From assembly GCA_964578885.1 (NCBI GenBank), contig CAZOEO010000003.1:159967-223966 (forward strand): a stretch of 64,000 nucleotides of DNA, given 5' to 3'. The notes under the pieces were generated by a model. That model was not told where the DNA came from, ran no database searches, and saw nothing but the letters and a program-made list of their open reading frames with translations. Below, piece by piece: positions 55,402 through 64,000 of the stretch. The number at the start of each line of letters is the position of its first letter. Positions within the stretch are counted from its first letter, which is position 1. The position numbers were made by a program, and so were the translations under genes. Origin of the DNA: CAZRHR01 sp964578885. Lineage in GTDB: Bacteria > Bacteroidota > Bacteroidia > CAIKAF01.

Positions 55402-57050
55402 TGAGAAAAATATTCGTCTTTCTATGCTTGAGCATTGGATTTTTCCTGATAAGTGGAAAAAGAGCTGGTGCCCAGGGTGTAACCATCGGAACAGCAAATC
55501 CACCCGATCCGGCAGCAATACTAGACCTACAATCTACCAATCGTGGATTTCTATTGCCCAGATTGAGCACATCTCAGCGAAATGCGATTGTATCTCCTCC
55601 GGTTGGGTTACAAATTTTCAATACCACCACCCAATGTGTAGAAACCTTTTTCACCAGCGGTTGGCGGGCCACCATTTGTGAATGTAGCACTGCTCCTGCT
55701 ACTCCTTCTGCCATTTCCGGACCGACGGATTTTTGCGTCAATCAAGCGTCCGTTTCTTACAGCATTTCTCCTCAGCCTGATGCCAGCTCATACAATTGGA
55801 GCATTCCTGTCGGCGCTACCCTGGTTTCAGGCCAAGGTAGCCCAACCATTGTGTTAAACATGGGAAATCAAAGTGGCACTCTAACTGTAACGGCGAGCAA
55901 CAGTTGCGGTGTTTCTTCCGTAAGGACTTTAGCGTTAAATGTATCGGTCCCAAGTGCGAGTTTCAGTCCCCTGACCGCCTCTGTAAACAATGCGGTTACT
56001 TTTACCGGACCAGCTGGTATGAGCAGCTATGTGTGGAACTTTACAAACGGAACGCCCTCTACCGCATCTACCCAAAATCCACAAGTTACGTGGAACAGCG
56101 CAGGAACCTATCCAGTGAGTTTAACGGTGACCAACGCTGTCGGTTGTTCCACTTCTCTGAGTCAGTCGGTGGTGGTGAGTTTATGCCAATCATTTAGTCA
56201 AACTTTTACTCCTTGTGGAGCTACAGGCAGATTCGGCCCCTCCCAATCGCAATGCAATTCCACCTATGGTTCAGGTGTGGTGGCAGTGAATGGTGGCATA
56301 CAAGAATGGACGGTTCCGTCTACCGGCACGTATCGAATTGAAGCGGCAGGCGCAGAAGGCGGAAGAGGAAAGACGAATTCTACCTCAGCTTATAGTTCTG
56401 GTATTCCGGGACGAGGAGCAGTTATGATTGGAGAATTTTCCTTGAGCCAAGGAACGGTACTACGTATGGCCGTAGGACAAAGGGGTGGCGAGGCTACCAC
56501 TAGTCCGCAGAAAGGCGGTGGGGGAGGCGGTGGAACTTTTGTAGTTTTGGCCAACAACACACCGCTCATTATAGCTGGAGGTGGTGGCGGTTCGGGGCGA
56601 TACTCAGGTGACAATGGCGGTAGCGGCACAACAAGCCAATCCGGGACGGCCGGCAATGGTACAGGTGGTGCAGGTGGAACTTCAGGTGGAGGTGGCGCGG
56701 TAACTAGCTGTCAGTACGCAGGTGGTTCCGGGGCAGGATTTTCCGGAAATGGCATCAATAAAAACAGCGGCCATCCCCTTTCTTTTCTAAATGGCGCCAC
56801 TGGTGCCTCCATTTCAGACCAATGGTCCGATGGAAATGAAGGAGGATTTGGTGGTGGCGGAGGCACAGGACCTCATGGCGGAGCAGGAGGCGGAGGATAT
56901 TCAGGCGGAGGCGGAGGAGGGGACATTAACTGCGGCACCAATGGCGGAGGTGGCGGAGGAGGTTCTTTCAACAGTGGCGCCAATCCATCCAACACATCTG
57001 GTCTGAATGCAGCTCCAGGTTATATTATCATCACCAGAATTTGCCCATAA
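55401..57050 (+). CDS. Secreted glycine-rich protein, array member 2
   Basis: 549 residues with the same order as member 1: signal peptide (about 1-24), N-terminal module (GVTIGTANPPDPAAILD, LLPRLSTSQRNAI, CVETFF, CEC), PKD-like, PKD (AGMSSYVWNFTNGTPSTAS) and glycine-rich domain. The latter opens with CGATGRFGPSQSQCNSTYG and IQEWTVPSTGTYRIEAAGAEGG and ends GYIIITRICP. The ATG shares a base with the stop of member 1 (TAATG), implying coupled translation. No sorting signal is visible at the C-terminus. Confidence 0.85.
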   Translation: MRKIFVFLCLSIGFFLISGKRAGAQGVTIGTANPPDPAAILDLQSTNRGFLLPRLSTSQRNAIVSPPVGLQIFNTTTQCVETFFTSGWRATICECSTAPATPSAISGPTDFCVNQASVSYSISPQPDASSYNWSIPVGATLVSGQGSPTIVLNMGNQSGTLTVTASNSCGVSSVRTLALNVSVPSASFSPLTASVNNAVTFTGPAGMSSYVWNFTNGTPSTASTQNPQVTWNSAGTYPVSLTVTNAVGCSTSLSQSVVVSLCQSFSQTFTPCGATGRFGPSQSQCNSTYGSGVVAVNGGIQEWTVPSTGTYRIEAAGAEGGRGKTNSTSAYSSGIPGRGAVMIGEFSLSQGTVLRMAVGQRGGEATTSPQKGGGGGGGTFVVLANNTPLIIAGGGGGSGRYSGDNGGSGTTSQSGTAGNGTGGAGGTSGGGGAVTSCQYAGGSGAGFSGNGINKNSGHPLSFLNGATGASISDQWSDGNEGGFGGGGGTGPHGGAGGGGYSGGGGGGDINCGTNGGGGGGGSFNSGANPSNTSGLNAAPGYIIITRICP

Positions 57051-57060
57051 TTATATTGGT

Positions 57061-58644
57061 ATGTACTTAAAATCTTTCCTATTATTTTCTTTATTAGGAC
57101 TTTCCACGATAAGTGCTCAGGTAACCATCGGCAGCAATAATCCCCCAGATCCTTCTACCGTTTTGGATTTGCAATCCACTACGGGTGGTTTTGCCTTACC
57201 AAGAATGACGACAACCCAGCGGAATAACATTGTGAGTCCGGTTTTGGGTCTACAAATTTTCAATACAACAACCCAATGTGTTGAAGTACATTTCAATGGA
57301 GGTTGGCGAGCCATCGCATGTGAATGTACCGCAGCCCCCAATACACCATCTGCGATTTCCGGTCCTACAGATTTTTGTGTAAACCAATCAGGAGTCTCTT
57401 ATAGCATTACCCCTCAGGCAGATGCAAGCTTCTACACATGGAGTATTCCGCCTGGAGCCACCTTAGTTTCCGGGCAAGGAAGTAACGTCGTGGTACTGAA
57501 TATGGGAAGTCAAAGCGGTGTTATATCTGTAACGGCAGGCAACAGTTGCGGAACCTCAATCACAAGCAGCATTACTATAAATCCATCCTTACCATCCGCT
57601 GCGTTTTCCCCCTTGGCAGGTTCCATTAATAATGCAGTCAACTTCGCAGGTCCCTTGGGCATGAGCAGTTATGCCTGGAGTTTTCCGAATGGAACACCCG
57701 CCACATCGTCCATTCAGAATCCGCAAGTTACCTGGACAAACGCTGGCACCTATTCTGTCGATCTTCAAGTCACCAATTCTGCTGGCTGTACGGCATCGTT
57801 AACGCAATCTGTGGTGATAAGTATTTGTCAACCTCTTAGTCGCACATTTAACACTTGCGGTGCCACAGGAAGATTTGGCCCCTCTCAGTCGCAATGTAAT
57901 AGTACCTATGGTCCGGGTGTAGTGACCGTAAATGGTGGGAAACAAACCTGGACCGTTCCGGAAACGGCAACCTACCGAATTGAGGCGGCAGGGGCGCAAG
58001 GCGGAGGTACATCCGGCGGTGCTGGTGCCATACTTCGCGGAGATTTCACCCTCACCGCAGGACAAAACATCGAGATGGTGGTTGGACAAAGAGGAAACTC
58101 CAATGGCAATGGAGGTGGATGCGGTGGCGGCGGTGGTTCATTTGTATACAACGCAAGTCAGGCGTCATTGCTGATGGTAGCCGGTGGCGGTGGTGGAATG
58201 GATTGCTATAATTCAGGAAATACGCCAGGGCATCCAGGAACGGCGGCCCAAACGAATTCTACCTCCAATTCCACACCGGGTGCAGGCGGATTGTATAGCG
58301 TCCAAAATGGAAGTAGCGGAGGAGCCGGCTGGAATCAAAATGGGGCAACGGATAGTTGGTCTACAGGTGGAGAAAGGTTTTTGAGTACGGCCAATGGAGG
58401 AACTGGTTATAGCGGATCAGCCAACAGCACTTGGTCCGGTGGATTCGGCGGTGGTGGCGGAAGTACCCACTCCGGTGGCGGTGGTGGAGGCTACACCGGC
58501 GGACATCCGGGAAGGTATTTTATTTCCTCACATAATTCTCCTGGAGGGGGTGCTGGTTCATTTAATGCCGGAACCAATCAAAACAACCAGAATGGCGCAA
58601 ATGCTGCAGCAGGTTATATCATCATTACTAAAATCTGTCCCTGA
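57061..58644 (+). CDS. Secreted glycine-rich protein, array member 3
   Basis: 527 residues from the ATG at 57061, chosen because it begins a good signal peptide (MYLKSFLLFSLLGLSTISAQ); the frame extends upstream into member 2. The module, PKD-like, PKD (LGMSSYAWSFPNGTPATSS) and glycine-rich domain (CGATGRFGPSQSQCNS, TYRIEAAGAQGG, end IIITKICP) follow in the common order. It lies 10 bases after member 2 and overlaps member 4 by three bases. Confidence 0.85.
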   Translation: MYLKSFLLFSLLGLSTISAQVTIGSNNPPDPSTVLDLQSTTGGFALPRMTTTQRNNIVSPVLGLQIFNTTTQCVEVHFNGGWRAIACECTAAPNTPSAISGPTDFCVNQSGVSYSITPQADASFYTWSIPPGATLVSGQGSNVVVLNMGSQSGVISVTAGNSCGTSITSSITINPSLPSAAFSPLAGSINNAVNFAGPLGMSSYAWSFPNGTPATSSIQNPQVTWTNAGTYSVDLQVTNSAGCTASLTQSVVISICQPLSRTFNTCGATGRFGPSQSQCNSTYGPGVVTVNGGKQTWTVPETATYRIEAAGAQGGGTSGGAGAILRGDFTLTAGQNIEMVVGQRGNSNGNGGGCGGGGGSFVYNASQASLLMVAGGGGGMDCYNSGNTPGHPGTAAQTNSTSNSTPGAGGLYSVQNGSSGGAGWNQNGATDSWSTGGERFLSTANGGTGYSGSANSTWSGGFGGGGGSTHSGGGGGGYTGGHPGRYFISSHNSPGGGAGSFNAGTNQNNQNGANAAAGYIIITKICP

Positions 58645-60323
58645 TGAAACGTTTTTATTTAGTTTGGTTAATTGAAATATGTTTTTCGTTGCCATTGTTG
58701 GGTCAAGGTGTTACGGTCGGTAGTAACCAACCGCCAAATCCATCGGCTGGAATCGACATGCAATTTCAGGATCGGGGCTTGCTGATTCCCAGACTCACTA
58801 CCACCCAGCGAAATGCCATTTCCAATCCAGCCATTGGCTTACAAATTTTTAATACCACCACCACCTGTCTGGAAATATACTTTGCCACTGGTTGGCGTGC
58901 CATTGCATGCAATTGTACTGCGCCACCATCTACACCAAGTCTTTCCGGGCCGTCCCAATTTTGTGTAAATCAGACCAATGTTACTTATTCGGTGGCACCT
59001 CAGGCGGATGCGAGCAGTTACAACTGGGCAGTGCCCGCAGGCGTTACGTTGGTTTCCGGACAAGGCACCTCTTCGATTGTGGTAAACATGGGTACTACGG
59101 GAGGTCTAATTTCCGTAAATGCGCAAAACAGTTGTGGAACATCGGCCACGGCAACCCTTTCCACGAATCCGTCCGTGCCAACAGCCTCATTTTCTCCGTT
59201 GGCCGGCGCCATTCAAAGCCCTATCACGTTTAATGGTCCTGCGGGAATGAGTAGCTACGCATGGACATTTGCCGGCGGTACACCGGCGACTGCCTCTTCA
59301 CAAAATCCACAAGTTACATGGACACAGGCAGGAAGTTTTGCCGTTAAGTTAGTGGTGACCAACAGTACAGGCTGTGTAGACAGTTTGACTCAAACCGTGG
59401 TTTTGAGTGCTTGTCAGCCCCTGGTCTATACTTTTTCACCGTGCGGTGCCACCGGACAATTTGGCCCGTCACAGTCACAATGCAATGCGGCGTATGGCCC
59501 CGGGGTAGTTTCTGTATCAGGAGGCATTCAGTCGTGGACGGTGCCTTTTACCGGAAACTATAGAATTCAAGTTCGTGGCGCACAAGGAGGCGATGGATAT
59601 CCCAATAGCAGTTCTTCACTTGGACAAGGTGGAGGTGGTGTAATTCTAACCGGAGATATCAGTTTAACACAAGGAGATGTTCTTCAGATTTTGGTCGGGC
59701 AAAAGGGCGGAACTCCACCTACCATTGGTTCTCCCGGCGGCGGAGGGGGAGGTAGTTTTATTGCCAGAAATGGAAATCCCCTCATTATTTCGGGTGGCGG
59801 AGCAGGTTTTGGTCAATACAATGCTGCTACGGGTGTCACGACCACCTCGGGAGGAACAAACGGAGGAGGAAGCGCAGGCGGAACAAATGGACAAGGCGGG
59901 CCAGGCGGAACAAGAGGTGCGGGCGGAGGTGGTTGGTCGACCGATGGCGGTTTGGCCAGCTTAAGTCCCACTCCTTCTTTGCCGGGATTCGCATTTTTGA
60001 ATGGAGGAAATGGAGGCGCCGGAGCCAATTGGGGCTGCGATTGGAGCAGTGGAAGTGGTGTAGGTGGATTTGGAGGCGGCGCCAGTGGCGGAGGTGCATG
60101 TAACTCTAATGGCGGTGCAGGTGGTGGTTATTCAGGTGGCGCAGGTCCATCTAATAACGTAGCTGGCGGAGGCGGATCTTTTGTAGCCAATGGATTCACC
60201 AACCTAGGTTCATCTAACGGTGTGTACAATGGAATCAGTCAGTTTTCCAGTCAAACCATTCAAAATATCGGACAATATCATACTGGTGCTGGTCAAATCA
60301 CCATCACACGGCTTTGTCCCTAA
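58644..60323 (+). CDS. Secreted glycine-rich protein, array member 4
   Basis: 559 residues. Signal peptide about 1-21 (cleaved near LLGQ), module with GVTVGSNQPPNPSAGID and LLIPRLTTTQRNAI, PKD-like, PKD (AGMSSYAWTFAGGTPATAS) and glycine-rich domain (CGATGQFGPSQSQCNA, ITITRLCP at the end). The ATG overlaps the previous stop (TGATG). The glycine-rich part has an additional ~15-residue segment near its end not seen in its neighbours. Confidence 0.85.
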   Translation: MKRFYLVWLIEICFSLPLLGQGVTVGSNQPPNPSAGIDMQFQDRGLLIPRLTTTQRNAISNPAIGLQIFNTTTTCLEIYFATGWRAIACNCTAPPSTPSLSGPSQFCVNQTNVTYSVAPQADASSYNWAVPAGVTLVSGQGTSSIVVNMGTTGGLISVNAQNSCGTSATATLSTNPSVPTASFSPLAGAIQSPITFNGPAGMSSYAWTFAGGTPATASSQNPQVTWTQAGSFAVKLVVTNSTGCVDSLTQTVVLSACQPLVYTFSPCGATGQFGPSQSQCNAAYGPGVVSVSGGIQSWTVPFTGNYRIQVRGAQGGDGYPNSSSSLGQGGGGVILTGDISLTQGDVLQILVGQKGGTPPTIGSPGGGGGGSFIARNGNPLIISGGGAGFGQYNAATGVTTTSGGTNGGGSAGGTNGQGGPGGTRGAGGGGWSTDGGLASLSPTPSLPGFAFLNGGNGGAGANWGCDWSSGSGVGGFGGGASGGGACNSNGGAGGGYSGGAGPSNNVAGGGGSFVANGFTNLGSSNGVYNGISQFSSQTIQNIGQYHTGAGQITITRLCP

Positions 60324-60352
60324 TCCATTTCTTTTTCACCCCATATTTGGTT

Positions 60353-62011
60353 ATGAAAAAACAAAGAATCCTTGCGCTTTCTGCCTTTTTAATTCAAATG
60401 ATTTGGATTAATTGGGGTGCAGTCATGCTTCAAGCACAAGGTGTTACGGTCGGGTCGAATAATCCGCCACATCCTTCTGCCGGTTTGGACGTAGATTTTA
60501 CCAATAGGGGATTTTTACTCCCAAGATTAACTACGGCACAACGAGCGACCATCCCCTCTCCTACCCCTGGACTACAAATTTTCAATACCACCACCCAATG
60601 TGTTGAAACTTATTTTTCAGGCGGTTGGCGCGCCACAGCCTGTGAATGCATCACGGCACCATCCACGCCTTCCGCAATTTCAGGACCTTCAAGTTTTTGT
60701 GTCAATCAAAATAGCGTTACGTACAGCGTAACACCTCAGGCCGATGCCAGCCAATACACGTGGAGTATTCCACCCGGTGCCACTTTGGTGTCCGGACAAG
60801 GCAGTTCATCCATCGTCATTCATTTAGGAAGTCAGAGCGGCGTGGTTTCCGTAACAGCAAGCAATAGTTGTGGCACCTCTTCCGCCAGCAGCCTCACGGT
60901 GAATCCTTCGATTCCATCTGCGTTATTTACGCCTTTGACAGGTTCCATTAACAATGCTGTCGTTTTTTCCGGACCTGCCGGCATGAGCAGTTATGCATGG
61001 ACATTTACCGGAGGCGTTCCAGCCACGGCCTCCACACAAAATCCCCAAGTCACCTGGACCAACGCAGGAACATATGCCGTTTCACTAACTGTAACTAATG
61101 CAGTAGGTTGCACCACCACCTTGACTCAATCGGTGGTGATTAGCGTCTGCCAACCTTTTACCCAAACCTTTACGCCATGTGGAGCCACAGGTCGGCTCGG
61201 CCCATCTCAATCCCAGTGTAATTCGACCTATGGATCTGGGGTAGTCACCGTTACCAATGGCATTCAGACTTGGGTGGTGCCACAAACCGGAAATTATCAG
61301 ATTACGGCCGCCGGCGCGAGAGGAGGACCAGGTCAATACGGATTTACGGGAGGAAATGGTGGTGTGATTCAGGGGACGTTTGCGCTCACGCAAGGCGATG
61401 TAATCCAACTGCTGGCGGGTCAAATGGGCATACAATCCACGGGCACCTCACAATATGCAGGTGGCGGTGGCGGCGGGGGTTCCTATGTGGTCCGGAATGG
61501 AAGTTTGCTCATCGCAGGCGGCGGCGGTGGAGGAGCCAGCGGTCGGACCAGCGGACCCAATGGAGGGGCGGCGCAATCTGGAAATTCCGGCGGATCGGCC
61601 GTTCCACATACGTCTGAACCGTCTGTGGCACAATCTGCAGGAGGCAGTGGAGGAAACGGAGGAAATGCAGGAACCGGAAACATCAATGTAGATGGAGCCG
61701 GAGGCGCAGGTTACACAGGAAATGGCAATGGAAGCACAGGAGGTATTTCATTTATCAACGGCGGTGCCGGAGGGAACGGCGATGGGAAAGGTGGATTTGG
61801 TGGCGGTGGAAGTTCCGGTCTTTCAGGATCCGGATATCATGGCGGCGGTGGCGGCGGTTATTCCGGTGGCGGTGGTGGTTCCAACAGCGGTAGTGCCAAC
61901 TTTGGTCAAGGCGGAGGCGGTGGCGGAAGTTTCAATACCGGCAGCAATACCTCCTTTTCGGCCACCAATACCGGACAAGGATATATTACCATCACCCGGA
62001 TTTGTCCGTAA
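60353..62011 (+). CDS. Secreted glycine-rich protein, array member 5
   Basis: 552 residues from the ATG at 60353, which begins a signal peptide cleaved near MLQAQ; the frame is open 13 codons upstream. Domains as in the other members: module (GVTVGSNNPPHPSAGLD, LLPRLTTAQRATI), PKD-like, PKD (AGMSSYAWTFTGGVPATAS), glycine-rich domain (CGATGRLGPSQSQCNS; end GYITITRICP). It starts 30 bases after member 4 and ends the array; a repeat element follows. Confidence 0.85.
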   Translation: MKKQRILALSAFLIQMIWINWGAVMLQAQGVTVGSNNPPHPSAGLDVDFTNRGFLLPRLTTAQRATIPSPTPGLQIFNTTTQCVETYFSGGWRATACECITAPSTPSAISGPSSFCVNQNSVTYSVTPQADASQYTWSIPPGATLVSGQGSSSIVIHLGSQSGVVSVTASNSCGTSSASSLTVNPSIPSALFTPLTGSINNAVVFSGPAGMSSYAWTFTGGVPATASTQNPQVTWTNAGTYAVSLTVTNAVGCTTTLTQSVVISVCQPFTQTFTPCGATGRLGPSQSQCNSTYGSGVVTVTNGIQTWVVPQTGNYQITAAGARGGPGQYGFTGGNGGVIQGTFALTQGDVIQLLAGQMGIQSTGTSQYAGGGGGGGSYVVRNGSLLIAGGGGGGASGRTSGPNGGAAQSGNSGGSAVPHTSEPSVAQSAGGSGGNGGNAGTGNINVDGAGGAGYTGNGNGSTGGISFINGGAGGNGDGKGGFGGGGSSGLSGSGYHGGGGGGYSGGGGGSNSGSANFGQGGGGGGSFNTGSNTSFSATNTGQGYITITRICP

Positions 62012-62034
62012 GCCGCTTGGAAATATTGTTTCAG

Positions 62035-62155
62035 AAGGAGTCCGCGTGAGGGATAGTAGCGAAAAGCCCGGACGCCGCCCAATGTGTTTCGGAAAATGGC
62101 CAGGCTGAATGCGGCGGAGGACTTGCAGCGAATAGCCCGGCCCGAAGGGACACGC
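62035..62155 (-). repeat. GC-rich intergenic repeat element, related to the one near 9415
   Basis: On the minus strand it begins GGGGCGTGTCCCTTCGGGCC, continues with GGGCTATTCGCTGCAAGTCC, and ends GGGCTTTTCGCTACTATCC then CTCACGCGGACTCC. These borders match the 9415 element. It lies directly after the glycine-rich array. Confidence 0.6.
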
Positions 62156-62258
62156 CCCATTTAAAACATGAAGTACCCTCATATTCTTTGGGTTAAATAG
62201 TTACGAGTCGTAGAAAGTTTTCAGATTCTGGTTTACCTTCGTGGCTTAAAACCAAAGC

Positions 62259-63230
62259 ATGGATGTTGGTGCGTTAATCGGGAATTTGAATGACCCGGCT
62301 GTTTTGTTTTTTTTCCTTGGGGTGCTGGCCACTCTGGTGAAGAGTGATTTGGAGGTTCCGCCGCCGGTAACGCGTTTTTTGTCATTGTATCTTTTGATGT
62401 CCATTGGGTTTAAGGGTGGTGCGGAGCTGTCTGGTCATGCCGCGGGATTATGGCCACTTTTGCCGCCGGTTTTGTTGTCTGCGCTGATTCCTGTGGGTGT
62501 ATTTTTCCTGCTGTATCGGCGTATTGGGGCGGCGAATGCAGCGGCGCTTGGAGCGGCTTACGGTTCGGTAAGTGCGGTCACGTTTATTACGGCCGTGTCG
62601 TTTTTAGAAAAGTCCGGCATAACGTATTCCGGACATATGGTGGCGGGCCTGGCGCTGATGGAAAGTCCAGCGATTTTAACCGGCCTCATGTTATACCAAT
62701 GGTTTGGGCCAAAGGGCGAGAAGAAACTTCGGGTTCCGCTGAAACAAATGGTACTGGAAGCGTTGTTGAACGGATCGGTATTCCTGATTTTGGGCGCGAT
62801 GTTGGTGGGCATGTTGGCCGGAGAAACGGCAAAGGAACAAATGGCGCCGTTTACCAAAGATATTTTTAAGGGGATGTTGGCCTTGTTTATGCTAGACATG
62901 GGCATTGTGGCCGCACGAAGGTTCGACGCATTGCGCAAAGGAGGCTTCATTTTGGTGATGTTTGCCCTTCTGGTTCCGCTGGTTTGCGGGCATTTGGGTT
63001 TGGTGTTGGCGGGCCTCATGGATGTAGCGCCGGGAGACGCCTTATTGATGGCCATTTTATGCGGATCCGCCAGTTATATCGCGGTTCCGGCGGCCATGCG
63101 TTCTGCCATTCCGGATGCGGATCCAGGGCTGTATGTGCCGCTGCCACTGGCGGTGACGTTTCCGTTAAATGTCTTGCTGGGCATTCCTTTGTATCACGCC
63201 ATGTATCCATGGTTCAACCAAATTTTTTAG
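62259..63230 (+). CDS. sbtA: SbtA-type sodium-dependent bicarbonate transporter
   Basis: 323 residues with about ten membrane segments in the two-repeat arrangement of SbtA (PF05982): DPAVLFFFLGVLATLVKSDLEVP, LYLLMSIGFKGG, GAAYGSVSAVTFITA and ALMESPAILTGL in the first half; LFMLDMGIVAARR and GSASYIAVPAAMRSAIP in the second. The family imports bicarbonate with Na+. TACCTTCG at 62234-62241 is one base off a promoter box. Codons ending in G (GCG, TTG) appear more frequent than in the preceding genes. sbtB-like partner follows by three bases. Confidence 0.9.
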   Translation: MDVGALIGNLNDPAVLFFFLGVLATLVKSDLEVPPPVTRFLSLYLLMSIGFKGGAELSGHAAGLWPLLPPVLLSALIPVGVFFLLYRRIGAANAAALGAAYGSVSAVTFITAVSFLEKSGITYSGHMVAGLALMESPAILTGLMLYQWFGPKGEKKLRVPLKQMVLEALLNGSVFLILGAMLVGMLAGETAKEQMAPFTKDIFKGMLALFMLDMGIVAARRFDALRKGGFILVMFALLVPLVCGHLGLVLAGLMDVAPGDALLMAILCGSASYIAVPAAMRSAIPDADPGLYVPLPLAVTFPLNVLLGIPLYHAMYPWFNQIF

Positions 63231-63233
63231 TCC

Positions 63234-63506
63234 ATGACACGCGTAGAATTGATTTTACCTTCTCTGGCTTTGCCTCGGTTACAAAAGATTTGCGCCGGAA
63301 TTCGTACCGTAGCAGTGGTAGATGGCGTGAGTGGTCGGGTGGCAGGCATTGAAAAACCGGCGGATTTGCCTTCATCAGTACAAAAAGATGCTTGGGTGTT
63401 GTTGTGTGACACGCCGGAGCGGATGGCAGAGGTTTTGCCGGCCATAAAAACTTTAGTGAATACCTATCGCGGAGAGGCGCTGATTTCCGAAGCGAAAGAG
63501 TTATAA
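63234..63506 (+). CDS. Short PII-like protein, probable SbtA partner
   Basis: 90 residues. Pattern beta-alpha-beta ... beta-alpha-beta fits a PII/ferredoxin-like fold: TRVELILPSLALPRLQKI, VAVVDGVSG, a short loop where the T-loop would be, then DAWVLLCDTPERMAEVLPAIKTLV and EALISEAKEL. It lies three bases after sbtA, the position of sbtB in cyanobacteria, but is about 20 residues shorter. Inferred role: regulator of the transporter. Sequence alone does not prove PII homology. Confidence 0.65.
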   Translation: MTRVELILPSLALPRLQKICAGIRTVAVVDGVSGRVAGIEKPADLPSSVQKDAWVLLCDTPERMAEVLPAIKTLVNTYRGEALISEAKEL

Positions 63507-64000
63507 GTTGACCACATTGGTAGCTGCATCAAAGGTCCCGGAAAAATTGGCATATCGCCCTTTTCTGAAACATACAATAGTCATAAACAGCATTTTATAA
63601 TATTCAAGTCCGAGCCTTTTCAAAAATAGGAAAAGGTTTAGCCGACTTGGATGGAATAGAGGCAATTGTGCTTAGGGCATGAATTCCTTCGATGCAAGAA
63701 TGGACGGGAAGATTTTTTGCCGCAGTGTATTTGCTGGGTGCGAATTCAGAAACGGGTTTTCAAGTGGTTATTTGGGAGAATTCCGCCGCGGGATTGGAGC
63801 TGATGGAAATAATTCCATCGATTTCCACCGAATGGGTCTTTTTTCGTAGCCGATTTTAATCGTTTATAAACGATTCATTGCCGAATCAGGTGGTGGGAAA
63901 TTCGTAGCTTGTCGCCTGGGGAGGAGGAGCGGTGGCCCCCGGGAAAACCGACCTCTGAAACGCACTGATTACGTTTCAAATTTTCGTTTTCAAGAAATTC
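63507..64000. other. Right-edge region, no gene seen
   Basis: No frame with recognisable features. Includes the degenerate repeat at 63830-63965. A gene could begin beyond the window. Confidence 0.4.
63830..63965 (+). repeat. Degenerate intergenic repeat, second copy near 13570 (inverted)
   Basis: Contains CCGATTTTAATCGTTTATA, ATTGCCGA, TCGTAGCTTGTC, GGGGAGG and CCGACCT in the same order as the minus strand of 13570-13705. Borders are approximate. Confidence 0.45.

Noticed and set aside
53881..62011. Glycine-rich array as phage tail fibre genes
   Set aside because: Each has a signal peptide, and there are no other phage genes nearby.

Overview
The window is chromosomal DNA from a member of the Bacteroidota. 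The evidence is gldB and gldC gliding genes, secreted giants with type IX secretion (T9SS) C-terminal signals of type A and type B, Bacteroidota-type families (DUF2480, DUF4783, DUF3109, HAEPLYID), and a recurring promoter form, TTG/TTTG then about 19-23 bases then TAnnTTTG. The genus cannot be named from this sequence. There are no rRNA genes, insertion sequences, prophage or CRISPR arrays. One tRNA gene is present (Gly, anticodon GCC).

Layout. (1) 3-9410: the 3' part of a giant PKD-like repeat protein with a type B T9SS signal; five of its repeat units form a block of about 1.39 kb present three times. (2) 9615-13153: both subunits of methylmalonyl-CoA mutase. (3) 13154-14566: gene-free, increasingly AT-rich. 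(4) 14567-20560: a 1997-residue surface protein with glycine-rich domains nested in Ig-like domains and a type A T9SS signal. (5) 20638-36380: housekeeping genes: lpxK-punA, yqeY-DUF2480-secreted protein, tRNA-Gly, a Holliday-resolvase-like protein, DUF4783-nadC-yihY, rlmH, lipA-rpe-PIG-L deacetylase, two Crp/Fnr regulators, a HAEPLYID protein, trpS and DUF3109. (6) 36875-40303: class Ia ribonucleotide reductase, nrdB-nrdA. (7) 40631-47137: a membrane protein with a VIT-family transporter, an unassigned structured RNA locus, gldB-gldC, and ruvB-queG-lipoprotein. (8) 47184-51838: a tight four-gene operon on the minus strand (alpha-oxoamine synthase, ApbE, phytanoyl-CoA dioxygenase-like protein, glycosyltransferase 39) that looks like lipid or small-molecule chemistry. 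(9) 52462-62011: a DUF1566-type secreted protein and then five tandem paralogues of a secreted glycine-rich protein, partly with overlapping stop and start codons. (10) 62259-63506: an SbtA-type bicarbonate transporter with a miniature PII-like partner.

How it fits together. The surface proteins at both ends and in the middle suit a gliding or surface-attached cell that displays very long adhesins. The glycine-rich domain type is shared by the 1997-residue protein and the five-gene array about 33 kb away, so domains have probably moved between loci. Intergenic repeat elements also occur in pairs: one pair lies just downstream of surface-protein genes (9415 and 62035), another links the gene-free stretch at 13.6 kb with the window end.

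The strongest candidates for something undescribed are the promoter- and terminator-bounded structured RNA on the minus strand (about 42420-42670), the five-paralogue glycine-rich array, the oxoamine synthase operon whose first gene carries a carrier-protein-docking-like N-terminal helix, and the SbtA/mini-PII pair. All calls come from reading the sequence and remembered family features; no database search was run.
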